DNA of 64,000 bases from contig BSDZ01000079.1 of assembly GCA_030268105.1 (NCBI GenBank), positions 2,423,501 through 2,487,500 of the forward strand. Direction: 5' to 3'. This document shows positions 46,451 through 58,471 of the stretch, piece after piece. The stretch comes from Volvox africanus (Eukaryota > Chlorophyta > Chlorophyceae > Chlamydomonadales > Volvocaceae). The translations under genes and the position numbers were made by a program. Numbering within the stretch: the stretch's first letter is position 1; each line of letters begins with the position of its first letter. Below the pieces are notes generated by a model. That model had not been told where the DNA came from. It saw only the letters and a list, made by a program, of their open reading frames with translations, and did not search any database.

Positions 46451-49400
46451 GGCACCGCGTTACGAAGTCTGAGGGAGGGATGTAGAAATGGGGTGGGTTA
46501 TAAGAGTTGCAGCGGGTTTGGGAAGTGTTATTGTTTATGCGACGCATGTTGTTGCCCGTCTTGGTCGCTTCCATCTGCTCTCAATCATATGCACACGGGC
46601 CTAGCTGTCCTGTTGCCCGTACTTCCTGTTTGCGTGCGATCATCGTACAAGCTGGCTGATATAAATGAACGTGGCTTTGCACCGACCCATTACTGTATAT
46701 ATAGTTGTGTATTAGGGTTACACTGTGGGCGACATGCCCTGAAAGGACAAGCACCGGGGGCCCTGACCGGGCCGAACCACAGCGCAATGGGGAAACACAT
46801 GGTTTATTCAGTTCGTCCTGCAGTGCGCTCCTCCTCCTGCTCGACGTTTTGGTGCGTCCCTAGCAAAGGCCTGACCCTCCCTCTCAGGGAAACTCTTAAG
46901 GAAAGGGGGCACTAAACTAGGACCCACCCAAACAGCCCAGCAGAAAAGCTAGACACCTCTAACGACATCTCTAATGTAGATGACTGCTTCCCAGCTTGGA
47001 CGTCGTTGCGACAGCTAGCCGAAGGTCTTCATTATCCTTCATCATGTCGATAGGACAAGCAAACACGATGATCGGGCAGGCGTTAGACTCCTTGCCAAAG
47101 ATGACATGGTTGTTGCAGGTGGTGTGCTGTAATATTATGTGCTGATGGTGATGGTGGCATGGTGATGGTGATGCTCTGGACACATTTGCCGCGCTGAATA
47201 ATATAACATATAAACAGGTATAGGCCAGGTATAGGTATCCCTTTCGGTTTGTCAAAAATATAATTAGGCCAGTGTATTTCTGATTGTGTTGCATCGACCT
47301 GACCTGTGGGACTTTTAGAGCCCTAAAGCACGTTTTCATGAGAGGTTAGTGGTTCTGTCGGTCTTCGACGATGGGTTTTCACATCACGAGTAAATTCGTC
47401 ACATCACGTGACAGGCAGCGAGTTTCAACGGCCAAAATGGTACGGAATTTCCGAACAAATTGAACAGATCAGGATGGTGTTGAAGATTTGATCAAACATG
47501 GCGTGCTTTGTTTACAGTCTCCAGTATTGACGTGAAGTATGCATGTACTGGGTGCGGAGATGGTTGCTGAATATTTCGGAATGCGAACCGGAGGAACGAA
47601 GTATGAATACCTTATGAGATATATAATGACGCGCTAGTTAGAGTACAGCTTGAAGTAGCGGGAAGGCTTGGGAGACCATATCTTAGGGAAAAGCGGAAAA
47701 CCCTAAAGGATTGCTTGCTTTACGTAATAGCGAGTAGTTGCAGGGATTGCTGGCTATGTGTATCTGGTGCTAGTTATCATATTATAACATACTATATTTT
47801 GAGATATTATGGCCAGCTGCGCAATGGCTTGTTCAGTACTCCACTTGTCCTAACACCTGTACGACATACTGCATACATTCTGATCGGCGAATTGGATGCT
47901 GAATTCTCGGCGATAAAGGGTATGAAACTTGCTGGATAATGATAAGCTGGTTGGTTGTAATCCTTAATGTCGCATATCTGATGCGTTTGTAGTGTAGTTC
48001 GCACGGGCTGGGGGCTAGGGCTTTGCCCTATTATATTGGACTGCACTGTTACCATAAAATTTATGCTGAGAACTCAAACATTAAATTTAACCCAACCGAA
48101 AGATACCTTGAGAAGAATCCGATGATGCTATTTTATAATGGGGTATCGAAGGGACCGAAAATGCCGTACTTGCACTTTTGCAGAAAGGTTTGCCAACGGA
48201 GACCTTTCACTAGGCATGTAACTGTAAATAAACGTCATTTCATATGGAAAACTTATAAAAACGACCATTTATGCGTGAGCCTTGTCTGTGAGCACGTACA
48301 CGCTTTTAGTAGTGTCGGCTGGTTCGTGGGTCATGCTTTGCAAATAACTTCAGCGTAATAAAATATAGCGCGTAATATTACGTACTGCTTCATTTTACTG
48401 GTGGCAAGTTGTACAATCAGTTCCTCACGGCCTCGTTCGCCATTCTTCTTTCTCGCTGCCTGCAATTGCAGCCCTCCCATCTGCAGTCAGCTGCTGTAAA
48501 GATATAACAGTTCGTCGTTAAAAAGAAATTTATTAAAAAAAAGTCCTCTACATGGAAGCTCAGGCCGACAAGGGTTCTCTGAACCTTAGCAGCCTAATCC
48601 AAGGAGCTGATCACCTTCCTGCCAAAATCGAGCTGGTCCTCCATGGGTAAGATAGTATACACATTGGAGTTCATCGCGTACTTCAGCGCGTACCTCCTGT
48701 GTCTGTGCGTTATGTCCTAGGAAGTTGCACTTGTGCACTTTTAGACCGCCAGACTGGCAATGTGAACACCGTGGAAAGGAGCTGTTGCTGATGTCGTTCT
48801 TATTACTTGCGATGACCCAGGACTTCGTGTCGAGTCCTCGGATGCTGCACCGCTTCGGCAACGAACATAATGGTGATGTGCAATTGCGCCGCCTGTGTTA
48901 CCCGAAGCGCGGTCGACATGTTCCGACACGGAGGTAGGCTGGACCTTCGAGCGGGCTTTCCGTTGTCATCAGCGTTCTTCAATTATTAAGCATTAGGAGT
49001 TCATCTAAGCATACCGGGAGCAGTGATGCGATGAGAGTACTTTTCAGAAAACTAAACTTCGAGACTGAAGGTCTTTATATGTTTGCCAGAACTGCTACAT
49101 TTATAACTTTAAGCAGTCTTTCTGAAAGATGTCGGGTCATAGCAAGTAAGTGTGTAAAAGGCGCTGGTAGATGTGAACAGTCAGCAAGAACGTACAACCG
49201 AACAACACGGAACAACTTCCTCCGCAAGCACCAGTAGTTTCAACTTGCAATTTATGATAATTAACAACGCCAAAAAATCAATTTGGTTTCGGCAATCTTT
49301 TACATGAGCTAACGTGCGATCCTGCCGAGACAGAGTTCGCCCAACGAACTTACGCGACCGTCAGCAAGCTGTTGCCACCGTAATGTTCGCCCCAGAGAGG

Positions 49401-49706
49401 GCCAGAATGCGTGCTTCTCACACTCTTGAGGGTGGTCAGCAGAGCCATGGCGGTTGGAATCACAGGGGACGTAGGTAACGAGTTTTGGCAGTTATGGACG
49501 TGCGAGCATGAAAGCTAACGATCCTGGGCCTGAACCGAACGACTTTAACTGTTTGGCGAGGGGGATACCGCTCAGAGTTCAAACGAAAACTTAAAAGACT
49601 CAAACTGAAGTACGGCGTTACCATACTTATCGTAAAAGAGCCTAGCCTTCTTTCAAAAGCGAAGTCTGCGCATGTACTCATTGACCTGGCATCGTAGTGG
49701 CGGAGC
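46450..49706. other. Intergenic region with a retroelement remnant and no recognised gene
   Basis: Starts with the TCAIM-like 3' UTR. The nearest sense TGTAA is at 47128-47132, beyond the repeat remnant at 46700-46980. A short GATGGT repeat lies at about 47143-47175. From 47.3 to 49.6 kb it is AT-richer, with only short frames. Nothing else is recognised. Confidence 0.45.
46700..46980 (-). mobile_element. Diverged 3' fragment of the TACA-tailed retroelement family
   Basis: GGTTACACTGTGGGCGAC followed by AAGGACAAGCACCGGGGGCC matches the reverse complement of the 3' end at 62600-62670. A looser match continues to about 46960. It is in minus orientation, flanked on its 3' side by a short TATATA stretch, and 5'-truncated. 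Confidence 0.7.
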
Positions 49707-51111
49707 ATGTTAAGAATGCGGGGTAAGATGAAGGACGAAGGGTCTGGGAACCTCAGCAGGTTGCAAGCACCTGTAGGGGGTTGCTTATCGCAAGTGCATC
49801 ACAGTACAGCTTGGGGCTGCATTGCTGCAGGCCGCATCATGTCCCTTGACGAATGGTGTCAGCACACCACTCTGGGAGGTGCGTCTTTTGAGCGGATCTC
49901 GGTGCGCCAACCGACGGCCAATTACTTGGTACGTATCGTAATATCCTGGGGCCAAGCTGCATCTATTGCTTCCTACTCGTCTGTCCCACCCACAGCAGCA
50001 CAAAGCAACCACGTATACAAGGCAGCATGATGTCACCCGCCTGCCGCTCAGCATCCCGCCACGCACTGGGCTCGTTTCCGGGTTCCACCATCAAGCTGAA
50101 GCCCCGTGAAGAAGCTCCTTCATGGCATGTGACATCACCGCGCCCGCGCCAAATTTCGCCCATATCACACGCAGGTGCCCCTACCCGCGTGGCTCCGAGC
50201 CGCTGCGCTACACATAGGCGGTGACACTCTCAGGCGCAAACAGCTGACGGTGTTCTGGTGGAACGCAGCACCCGACGGACCGGCGCCCACCGTGCCACCG
50301 CCGCCGAGCCAGAGGCTCTCAGAGCCGAAGCGCACCTCAGGAGCTTGGCGCGCTGCGACGGTAGTTGGCTTCAATCCGCACACTGGCCTTTTCACACTCA
50401 AGTACCATTCAGGTGAGCGGGCCGATGGTTGTGCCAGTGGTGGAACGGATGCAGTGCGGGGAGATGTTTTGGTAATTGTGATAGCACAGAAGAAAGAATT
50501 TGAAGACGACCGTCATAGAGTATGCACCTTGAGCGGTTGGTGTGCGAAGGGTACCAACTTTTAACTGGATGGATGCCGCTTTAATATCCGACTCCTTTTC
50601 TCTATCCTTTTATTGTCTTCTGAAGTAAGGTCCATATCCTCCCTCTATTTGTGCTGTTGCGGCGCAGATCCGAAGAAGCAGGTGTCGCAGATTTTCCTGC
50701 CGCTAGCGCTGATACACTTTGCTCGCATGGCACCTCCAGCCGGCACTTCGCCGCGGAACGTGGCTGAGGGCTGCACACCGCTGCCGGCGCTGTTGCTGCC
50801 GTCACCCGATGCTGTCGCCACCTCCACTCCTGGCAAGCTCATCTGTCCGCCGGCTGCGGTGCCCACACACCCCGTTCTGCTACTGGAGCTCCAGATGCAA
50901 CAGCAGCAGCACCAGCAGATGCTTCAGGCGCTGCACCAGCACCAGCACCACCAGCCGCAGCCGCAGCTGCAAGAGCGACAGCAGCAGCGGCTCCCGCAGG
51001 TCCCACACGTAAATTCACTGGTATCGGTGCAGCAACACCAACAGCCAAACCAACCTCAGCTACAGCTGCGGCAGCAGCTGCAGCAATACTACCTGCAGCA
51101 ACAACAACAGC

Positions 51112-51173
<62 letters not shown>

Positions 51174-52775
51174 CTAGAGCAGCCGATGCTACTCGAGGCT
51201 AGCGATGGCGGCACGTGGGTTCAGGAATGGCTCCGGAAGCGCAAGGCTGCTGGGGCGAGCGGCGCAGACAGCGGGGACAGCTCGCCTGTGCGACCCGGTA
51301 GCCGAGCAATGTCGCCAGTCACCGGGTTCTTAATGGGAAGGAGCAACTCCGCCTCTCCCGTAAACCTGCATGTCCTTGACGTGCCGGCGGGCGGGTGTGG
51401 CATGACGGGACCAGGTGGCATGATTGCAGCGGGCCTGTCACCGGCTCCGCCACAGCTTCCCCAGCTGCACTCTCGTCCTCGTCGGCCCCTCCTTGATGGC
51501 CAGGTTGCGTCCGCTATCAGCAGCAGTAACAGCAGCTGCGGCGGTAACGGCGGTGGCATGCAGCGCGGAGGATATCAAAGGCTTATATCCTCCTTCGGCA
51601 GCACCGCGGACCTGAACAGTGTGACCTCGCAGCCATCCCAGCTGCCGAATAACTGCGCGGAAGTCCAGCCCCTGGAGGCTACGCTGGTAGGGATGGAGGC
51701 GGTTGTGCTTGGAGGGGACTCGCCGGTGCCCTCGGCAAAGTCCATGCCTATGGTTCGATCAGCTGTGGGAAACGTTGTGACGGCGGCAGGTGCCGGTGCC
51801 GCTGTACCGCAGCCGCTGTCGGGGCATGACGCCAGTGCTGGATTTTGGTCAATTTCTGGCAGCGCTGGAAGCTGCTGGGATCCGCTTTTGGCTCTGAAGG
51901 GCCACCAGCAAAGACAGCCACAACTACAGCAGTCTACGGCAAGGGTTGGGGTGAACAGTGGCTCCAATTGTTTGGGCATGCGTTGCGCTGGCGGCATCAC
52001 CCCGATGTCGGCTTCATCGGTTCTCAACGCAGACTTCGAGGGTATGTTTGATGGTGAGTGGCTGTCCGTGTAAATGTAGGAGGCCCAGCGCGTATCTGCC
52101 AGACAAACGAAAGGGAATTCGACAAGTTCCTTTCATAACATGCGGATTAATGCGTCTTTATATGTCCCAATTCATTGTTTGCGTTCTCATATTTCCCAAA
52201 TCCCATTGGACCCCCAAATGGCTCCTTTCCTCTCCTCCCCCCCAACACACATGCCAGCCTTGGACTCGGCCTGGTTCCGCCATTCTGAGGATGTCGGGGC
52301 CCAGATCGTGCCCGCTCAGCGTGCAGATTCTGGGCCCCTCCCCCATGCCATCTTCGGCGTTTTCCCATCGCACCCTAGTGCACAATTCCCCCAGCAGCCG
52401 CAGCCACAGTTGCCACAGCTGTTACCGCCGCATTCTAGCAGGCCGTGGTGGCTTGCCGATGAGGCGCTGCCGCCGGGCGCAGTCGTCAGCCTGCCCAAGC
52501 GCGCACGGATGATGAGCTCTGGAAATAACGTCAGCAGTTGCGGCAACGCCAGTTTCATCCCAAATAATAACATTGCTGCTTGTACGAATACATTTAGCGG
52601 CGGCGGTGGTGGCAACGGCGGCAACGGCGGCAACTGCGTTAGCAGCAGTAGCAGTGGAATGCATCCCCACGACTGCGACTGCGACTGGACTTCTCTGCTG
52701 CTTGAGGCGCGTCTATTTGACTCACCTACTCCTGCGCCAGCGTCACTGCCCGGAGACATGAACACAATGGTTTGA
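49707..52775 (+). CDS. Gln-rich protein with a Tudor-like segment; putative chromatin or transcription regulator (5' exons approximate)
   Basis: Function not known. Exons supported: about 49707-49928, about 50000-50172, about 50176-50413, about 50672-52053 and 52258-52775; the last junction (GAT-G|GTGAGT to CCAG|CC) restores frame. The segment KQLTVFWWN...WRAATVVGFNPHTGLFTLKY, continuing across the intron into DPKKQVSQIFLPLALIHFAR, has the five-strand look of Tudor/PWWP-type folds that read histone tails. A His/Gln-rich stretch and a nearly pure CAA/CAG-encoded polyglutamine run (51095-51175) follow. Long Ser/Gly/Asn/Pro-rich sequence then runs to the C-terminus, with a small basic cluster LPKRARMM that could be a nuclear signal. 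The Gln- and Asn-rich composition is typical of algal transcription regulators. An additional upstream start exon is possible. TGTAA follows 88 bp after the stop. Confidence 0.6.
51095..51175 (+). repeat. Coding CAA/CAG trinucleotide repeat (polyglutamine)
   Basis: About 27 consecutive glutamine codons, almost all CAA. A long run of identical codons suggests slippage-driven, potentially polymorphic length. Confidence 0.95.
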
Positions 52776-52862
52776 GTGGTGACATAACAACCAGCAGCGG
52801 GACGGGGCGAGGGCGGCGCAAAAGGAGGAGGCTCGTCGCGGTCACCGACCTGTGTTCGCCTG

Positions 52863-52867
52863 TGTAA
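52863..52867 (+). terminator. Candidate TGTAA polyadenylation signal of the Gln-rich gene
   Basis: TGTAA lies 88 bp after the stop at 52775 on the sense strand. Confidence 0.6.
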
Positions 52868-53211
52868 TATTATTTACTGCCCAGCAACCACTTCTTCCTC
52901 GCACGTTGACAAGGGATAGTTTTGTTTCCGTCGTCGGCCTGTTTGGGAGAACATGGTTTCAGTCCCTTGTGGGTGACAAATTGATGGCGTGAGATGCGGG
53001 AAATGTATCAAGATGTACCTTTCCATCTTATAGGGTTTCCGTCCGTCGTCACAAAGTTAGGTGGCTATTGGACCGATGAAACAAGGCTGCTTGAAGTGAT
53101 TGGTAATCTTGGTGATGCCGATCGAGGCCCGTGTTTGGAGATAAGGATTGGGCGTGATGCTCTTCCCTGTGATCCTTTGCACTACGAGACCCTGCAACTA
53201 GGTGCGTGGGT

Positions 53212-53256
53212 CGGCTGGTGGGCGACCGCGGCTGAGCCGCGGAAAAACCAGCGACC
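53212..53256. repeat. GC-rich stem-loop
   Basis: The centre CCGCGGCTGAGCCGCGG is an 8-bp perfect inverted repeat around one base. It is flanked by looser pairing between GGTCGGCTGGT and AACCAGCGACC. Confidence 0.6.
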
Positions 53257-54234
53257 GTCAATCCATCCCGCCGTCCAGCTGGCAAGCGGCAATAAACGCA
53301 TTAGTCTCTACGTAGAAACGTTGTTCCGATGTCCGTTGCTGATAACATGTGAGAATGATAACTGCAGCATATCCCGATTATATCATGAGTTGATGCAGGG
53401 TTTCGTGCGGGGCTCTTTGTGAGATTGATCTTGGAGGCTCCTTCTGAGGTTGATCTTCCGCATTGTTCAGCAACAGGGCTCCCCAGCAAGCCAATATGGC
53501 TGAAAATGGTGGAAAGAGCGTTGGTCGTCGCCCTCACAAATCGTGCGAGTTGCTTGGGGTCGGTGCGCATGAGGGCCGACGGCGCTGGGCGGGTGGGATG
53601 GAAGGGCTAAGAGTGAGCTGGGGATAGCCAGTTTCATAATTCCTGGGGTTGATGGGTTTGGCAAGGCCCTTTTGCCAATGAACAGTATTGCCACAGCTGC
53701 TCACCGTTAATGTAGCTATAATATAATCTAAATATATGGCGCTGGGCCCGCAGCCCACGCCTGCCTAACCCAGCTTGGTGCTAGAACGGCAGGACATGCA
53801 CTTTGCTTGGCGCTAGATTTGAGTTCTCCCTCGTTCTTCTCGTTGATTGAATACGCTGATTCATCTTCGGTTGAAGGGTTATCATGACGCGTCATGGTGA
53901 GCATAACTCCCAAAGCGCGCCTAAGGATATGTGCTGCTGCTTGCTGCGTGCGGGGCAGAGATCCACACAATTTCTGTGATGTGCAGATTTCAAAATGAAG
54001 TATGAACCCTGTGAAGTCGGGTTTGATAAAGTCGGTCAGGATAGATATCCCTTCTTCCCGCTGGTTGGGAGCTGAGTATCATGGTGGTAGCCGACTCTGC
54101 CATGTATGATGGATACCTGTGAGCTTTGTCAAGGCATTGGACTGTCTCGTGTGGGCTGGTTAGCTCCTTCAAACTTTGGATCTCGTTGGCACTTCCAACG
54201 TTGCGGCAATTCGTCCGACTGCACTGCAATCAGC

Positions 54235-54278
54235 TTAGGGTTTAGGGTTTAGGGTTTTAGGGTTTTAGGGTTTTAGGG
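54235..54278 (+). repeat. Interstitial telomeric repeat (TTTAGGG/TTTTAGGG)
   Basis: Six consecutive units: TTAGGG, two TTTAGGG and three TTTTAGGG. TTTTAGGG is the Chlamydomonas telomere unit and TTTAGGG the plant type. It lies in otherwise unremarkable intergenic DNA with no subtelomeric repeats nearby. Confidence 0.95.
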
Positions 54279-56703
54279 TTTAACAGGATGTCGTCGACAA
54301 GCAAACCTGAGCACAGGGCCCTGTGAGCCCGCCCAGGCATGTGTCTCGGGCCCGTAGAAGACGTCTTCGTAACTTGGTGAGGTCGTGACGATTCCTTCAT
54401 CCTAGCAGCCGTCTGAGCAATTGGTGAGGAGAAGTCCTGCTGCTTGTCCGCATTCACGTTCGCACGCTGTTTGGAAAGGCTTCGGGAAGCGGTATAGCTG
54501 GGAAGCCGTTGCGAGCGCGGCATGACAGACATTGAGGAGTGCCTCGGAACATTCTTGACCTCTTGCACAAAAATGGAGCGGTACTTGATTGGGAATGAAG
54601 CCGGATGGAGGAGGGATGGTTGATGGCGACGGGCGGCAGGCATAACAGTGGGACTTGGAGAGGGTCTTTCTGCCAGCGCAGCCTCAATATTTCATGGCCC
54701 TTTCACGGGGGATGACCAGCAGACGGTCGTCTAATGGTCTTCGTCAGCTTCCCAAGTCGGGTTGAATTCTTAGGGTTTTAGGCCCAGGCCACGCCATGGC
54801 GTCTTGCCCGGCATTTGGGGGAATGAAACATCTAAGTGTGGCGCTATCGCTTAGCCATAACGTTCGCATGCCAATAGGCACCTCCAGAGCGTTGTGACGT
54901 GGATTCAGATTACAAAAGACTGTTTTCCAGCTTGTTATGTTATGTAACTGTGTGAGTAATCGCACTTCAAGGAGGATGGTGATTGAGCTGTGGGGCAAGG
55001 GGCAAGTTGCAAGGGACAGAACCAGGTCTGGCGAGCAAGGCCCACTGGAACGGGACACGGAGCATTTAGGCAGACGACCCATTAGTTGATCGAGGTCTTA
55101 GGAGGAGTATCGCCCTGGTTCGAAAGCCCACCCATGGAAGTAGCCAAGCGGTCCTTTGTACTCTGCTTCACTTACAGATTCTTAGGTGGTTTGGACGTTG
55201 CCGTTACTGTACATTGTTTTTACATCAGAACATTGATTGCGGTCGATTATTGGGCGCTTTTTCATGTTATGGAAGCTTCATAAACTTCATGCACAAGTCA
55301 GCAGCTCTTTTCAGTAATAAAGTTCAATCTGATGCTAGTTATATCGCAATTAAGTTATATCGCAATTAACTTGTTCGTACGTAGGGTGAGCAATATACCC
55401 GGTGCCATGATGGATGTTCTCCACCTTGTCCTCTGGGAGACATTCCCCCGCTGGCGTATGATTGAGGCCAAGAGAGAGTGGAAGTGAACACCAGAAAGGA
55501 TTCGACATTTGCTTAGTCTGTGGAGTTCTGTCGGTGAATGTGCGGGTAATCGTCCCTAAAGTTTGGAAGGATCGACACCCGGCGCCCCCATGACAAAGTT
55601 GTCCTCCTCAAGATAGGATCAGGTATTGTCGCTGTCGTCAGCGCTTGCTTGGGGGAGTTATGTGTTTCTTCCTTGTTATAGTGTTTCAGTTGACGCCTGC
55701 CCTCATAATGAGGCCGGATGCTGTTCTGCACGAAGTCGTTGCCGGCCAAAGGTACATTAGGCCGTCCATTTGCATTAAGGCACGCAGTATGCGGCCGCTG
55801 GACCTCTTTCTCCTAGGCATCCTGTTGCATTGCCTAGGAGAGGCGTTACCGGCTTCGTTAAGTACATATCTCCTTGTTTGAAGATCGAATTACAGTACAG
55901 AGAAGGGAAGATTATGTACATGGCTTCCTCGGCGCCTACACCTCCCCCATATACATTTCGGGCTCCGAACCACCAGCTCTTGCCAGGCCGCTGCAATGTC
56001 ACATGAACCGTGATTGCCGTCCATGTCTGTGCGCAGCACTTGTGGCTTGACCACACAGGACGGGAGCTTCTATCGCAGGTCACCTCTTACACCTTATAAA
56101 GGGATCCTGACTTGCCGGTACTATTTCCTGACGGTCTATTATGGGCCCGTTGGTAGATTCCGTTTACTGATTAGCTGATTGCTGTTCGGGCAGTGTTACC
56201 TGCTGAATCCCGGTGTTATAGGGCCCTTGATGCTGGGTATATCCAACTGGGTGATGAGGCTTGGGACGAGACGCACTAACGTCCTTCTCTCCAGCTTGAT
56301 TTGCGAGGCTGCGCTGTGCTGTGCTGTGTTGTGCTGGTATCATTATACATTAGGGGGAAACCACGCGCCCAGTGCTGCCCACCTGCGCAGCTGGTCGCAG
56401 GAGCCAATCGTAAGGATTCAACTGTCGTCATCCTGGCTCTCAGCTAGTGTAAGCCCTCAACGGCTGCGAAATGGTAGGTCTGAGGATTAGGAAGCCTCCA
56501 TTTTTTATGACCGTTTTTGCTTTTGTGATTGTGGCCACGCGCGCCATTGCTTTTACCTTGGCAGGAGGGTATCAACAGGCTTCAGATGGGGTTAAGCACC
56601 TGACTAAAGGTATCATTTCGCTGATTTCTAAAAATTCCTATATATATTCTAAATATCCGAAAGGGATGACCATAACGGTACGTAAAATAGCACAATTTCC
56701 TAT

Positions 56704-56835
56704 CTAGATGCGGTTAGCAAGGGGGGCAGTCTGAATACATAGATACGGCTAAGGGGGGCCTAGATATCTAGGTGCCAGTCACAAGATGTTCAGATGCGGC
56801 TACAGGGGGAGTCTTTGATATCCAGATGCGGCTTC
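56704..56835 (+). repeat. Degenerate repeat of an AGATGCGGCTAAGGGGGG-like unit
   Basis: Four imperfect copies of AGATgCGGCTA followed by a GGGGG run, irregularly spaced (25-58 bp), starting at about 56706, 56740, 56798 and 56823. Several are followed by GATATC. Confidence 0.6.
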
Positions 56836-57655
56836 TCCTTAAACTTTAAAAACCTTACATTCGTGTCCTTAGAAACCAAAGACTATCACTGAACAACGTA
56901 ATAAAAGATATGTGTACATATATAGCCTCTCGAGATGCTGAGAAGCTGCTTCTGCACCTTTTTATCATGTTATTGTGCCGTACGTGTATGACTAATACAG
57001 TAAGAGTGGACCATGCGCACCAGTGCCAGCCCCATGACTGCTGCCATTACAGTTGAGCCGTCCAGTACGGGAACAACAGGGGAACGCATGCCTGTTCTTC
57101 ACATCATAGTCGCGCAAGACGGTGTCCTGCTGTAACAGAGGGCTGCGCCTAGCTGTTAGGTATAGCTATATGGGCGAGCTCCGAGTCATTGTGCCGTAGG
57201 GCACGGAGTGCAAAGGTGACTCCGTGCTAGTTACATTATAGAAGTGACTTAGGAAGAATGAAGATGTGTATGTCTCAATTATCCAGGCGCCTTAAATAGC
57301 GCTGCCTGGTACAAAAAGGGGCCTTACGTCTATTCGAAACTGGCGCGCATTCTACAACTGACACCGTTGTACGAATGCTCGCATGCAAGTGGTTCCATGC
57401 GACTTGTCCAAGTTCTGTGCGTTAGATCTATTGTAACTAATCTATTATTACGCAATTATGATATTTGTCATAAAAGCCAAATTACGACAACTCAGTTTCG
57501 CTCTTTTTGGCGCTTCGGCGCCATTCGCCATGTTACACCTGCACATCTCGCTCAGCTGTTGTAAAACAACGCTGGTGCAGTGCGACAAGGCCATCCCTAC
57601 CCCGTGCAAAAACCTCAACTAGGCAATTGATACGAGCTGACACCAACGCCTGAAG

Positions 57656-58348
57656 TCAAATATTGTTGTAACACAAGGTACGAAAGGTGCCCAAGGCTAC
57701 TCCTATCCAGTTCTGGTGCATACCCATGTGAGCAACACTCTTAACCAGCGTTTCTAAGCCCGCAGCAGTCAGCTCTGTGACTGATGAAATCTTCATCAGG
57801 ATACCCAACTCGTATAAAAGGGAGCCTGCACGATCTGGGTGCCCCCCGCGGGGAATGCTCCAGGTCTCACCATTTGGGAACGCCCTATCATTTAGTAAAA
57901 CTAAGCCAGTTGCACCCAATCTTCTCACCGCCAAACTGGAAAGGACACGGCTAGCGAAAGTGAAACGTGCGATGTCTGGAGACTGCTGACTACGTGGGTC
58001 TTGATAATACCGCGTCAGAAACTCGTATTCTGTCAAGCCAGGCCGCCCACCTTGGTTCACATGATTCGTGAGGGCGTTGACCTGCGCTTGCAGTTGTAGT
58101 AGCAAGGTCGACTGTGGATCCTGTACCGCACAATTCACCACGGTGACTCCTCCCATGGCCATGGCTCCAAGTCCAGCCAGTGTCCCAGGGCGGGACAGAC
58201 CAGCGAGTTGATACAAGCCGAGCTGTACCTTGGCATCTCTGGACCGAGTGTGTCCATGGCGAGGGCGCCATTGACGATGCCCCAAAGCACAAACAGCAAC
58301 ACCAGGCTGATTAGCATTCTGAGAATAAGGAGTACAGCCAAACCTCAC
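57656..58348 (-). pseudogene. Orphan intronless reading frame, possibly a secreted protein with a frame break
   Basis: I recognise no family. An uninterrupted minus-strand frame of about 230 codons runs to a stop at 57656, containing LLLQLQAQVNALTNHVNQGG and DIARFTFASRVLSSLAVRRL. It lacks an ATG at its start. In another frame, an ATG at about 58315 opens a textbook signal peptide (MLISLVLLFVLWGIVNGALA) and stays open to about 58135, overlapping the first frame. The likely original product is the signal peptide joined to the long frame, by a small intron or a disabling frameshift. Possible identities: a lineage-specific secreted protein, or part of an inserted element. Confidence 0.4.
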
Positions 58349-58471
58349 TCCACCCGATGGGTCCTGCTGATAAGTTGAAAGCGCAGGGGTTTATGACAGA
58401 AGCGCGCCAGATGGCGCAGGATCTGCTTTTGTGTTCAGCGCTGCTAAACAACAAAAACAAGATGAAAGGGA

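Larger units (their letters stand above)
52868..57655. other. Gene-poor intergenic region
   Basis: Only short, unconvincing frames. It contains a GC-rich hairpin (53212-53256), the interstitial telomeric repeat (54235-54278) and a degenerate repeat (56704-56835). No recognisable protein domain or RNA gene. Confidence 0.45.

Noticed and set aside
51095..51175. CRISPR-like repeat array
   Set aside because: A pure trinucleotide run in a coding exon without spacers.
52994..53422. 142-codon plus-strand frame after the Gln-rich gene
   Set aside because: Lies just past the stop and poly(A) signal, shows no recognisable domain, and contains the GC hairpin; best explained as chance.
54257..54643. 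128-codon minus-strand frame ending in the telomeric repeat
   Set aside because: Its C-terminus is translated telomere repeat and there is no domain or splice support.
55108..55135. GGTTCGAAAGCCC as a tRNA T-arm
   Set aside because: No matching acceptor stem or anticodon arm at the right distance.
57656..58348. DIRS-like or other tyrosine-recombinase element
   Set aside because: No recombinase, reverse transcriptase or split direct repeats could be seen; only orphan frames and a palindrome.
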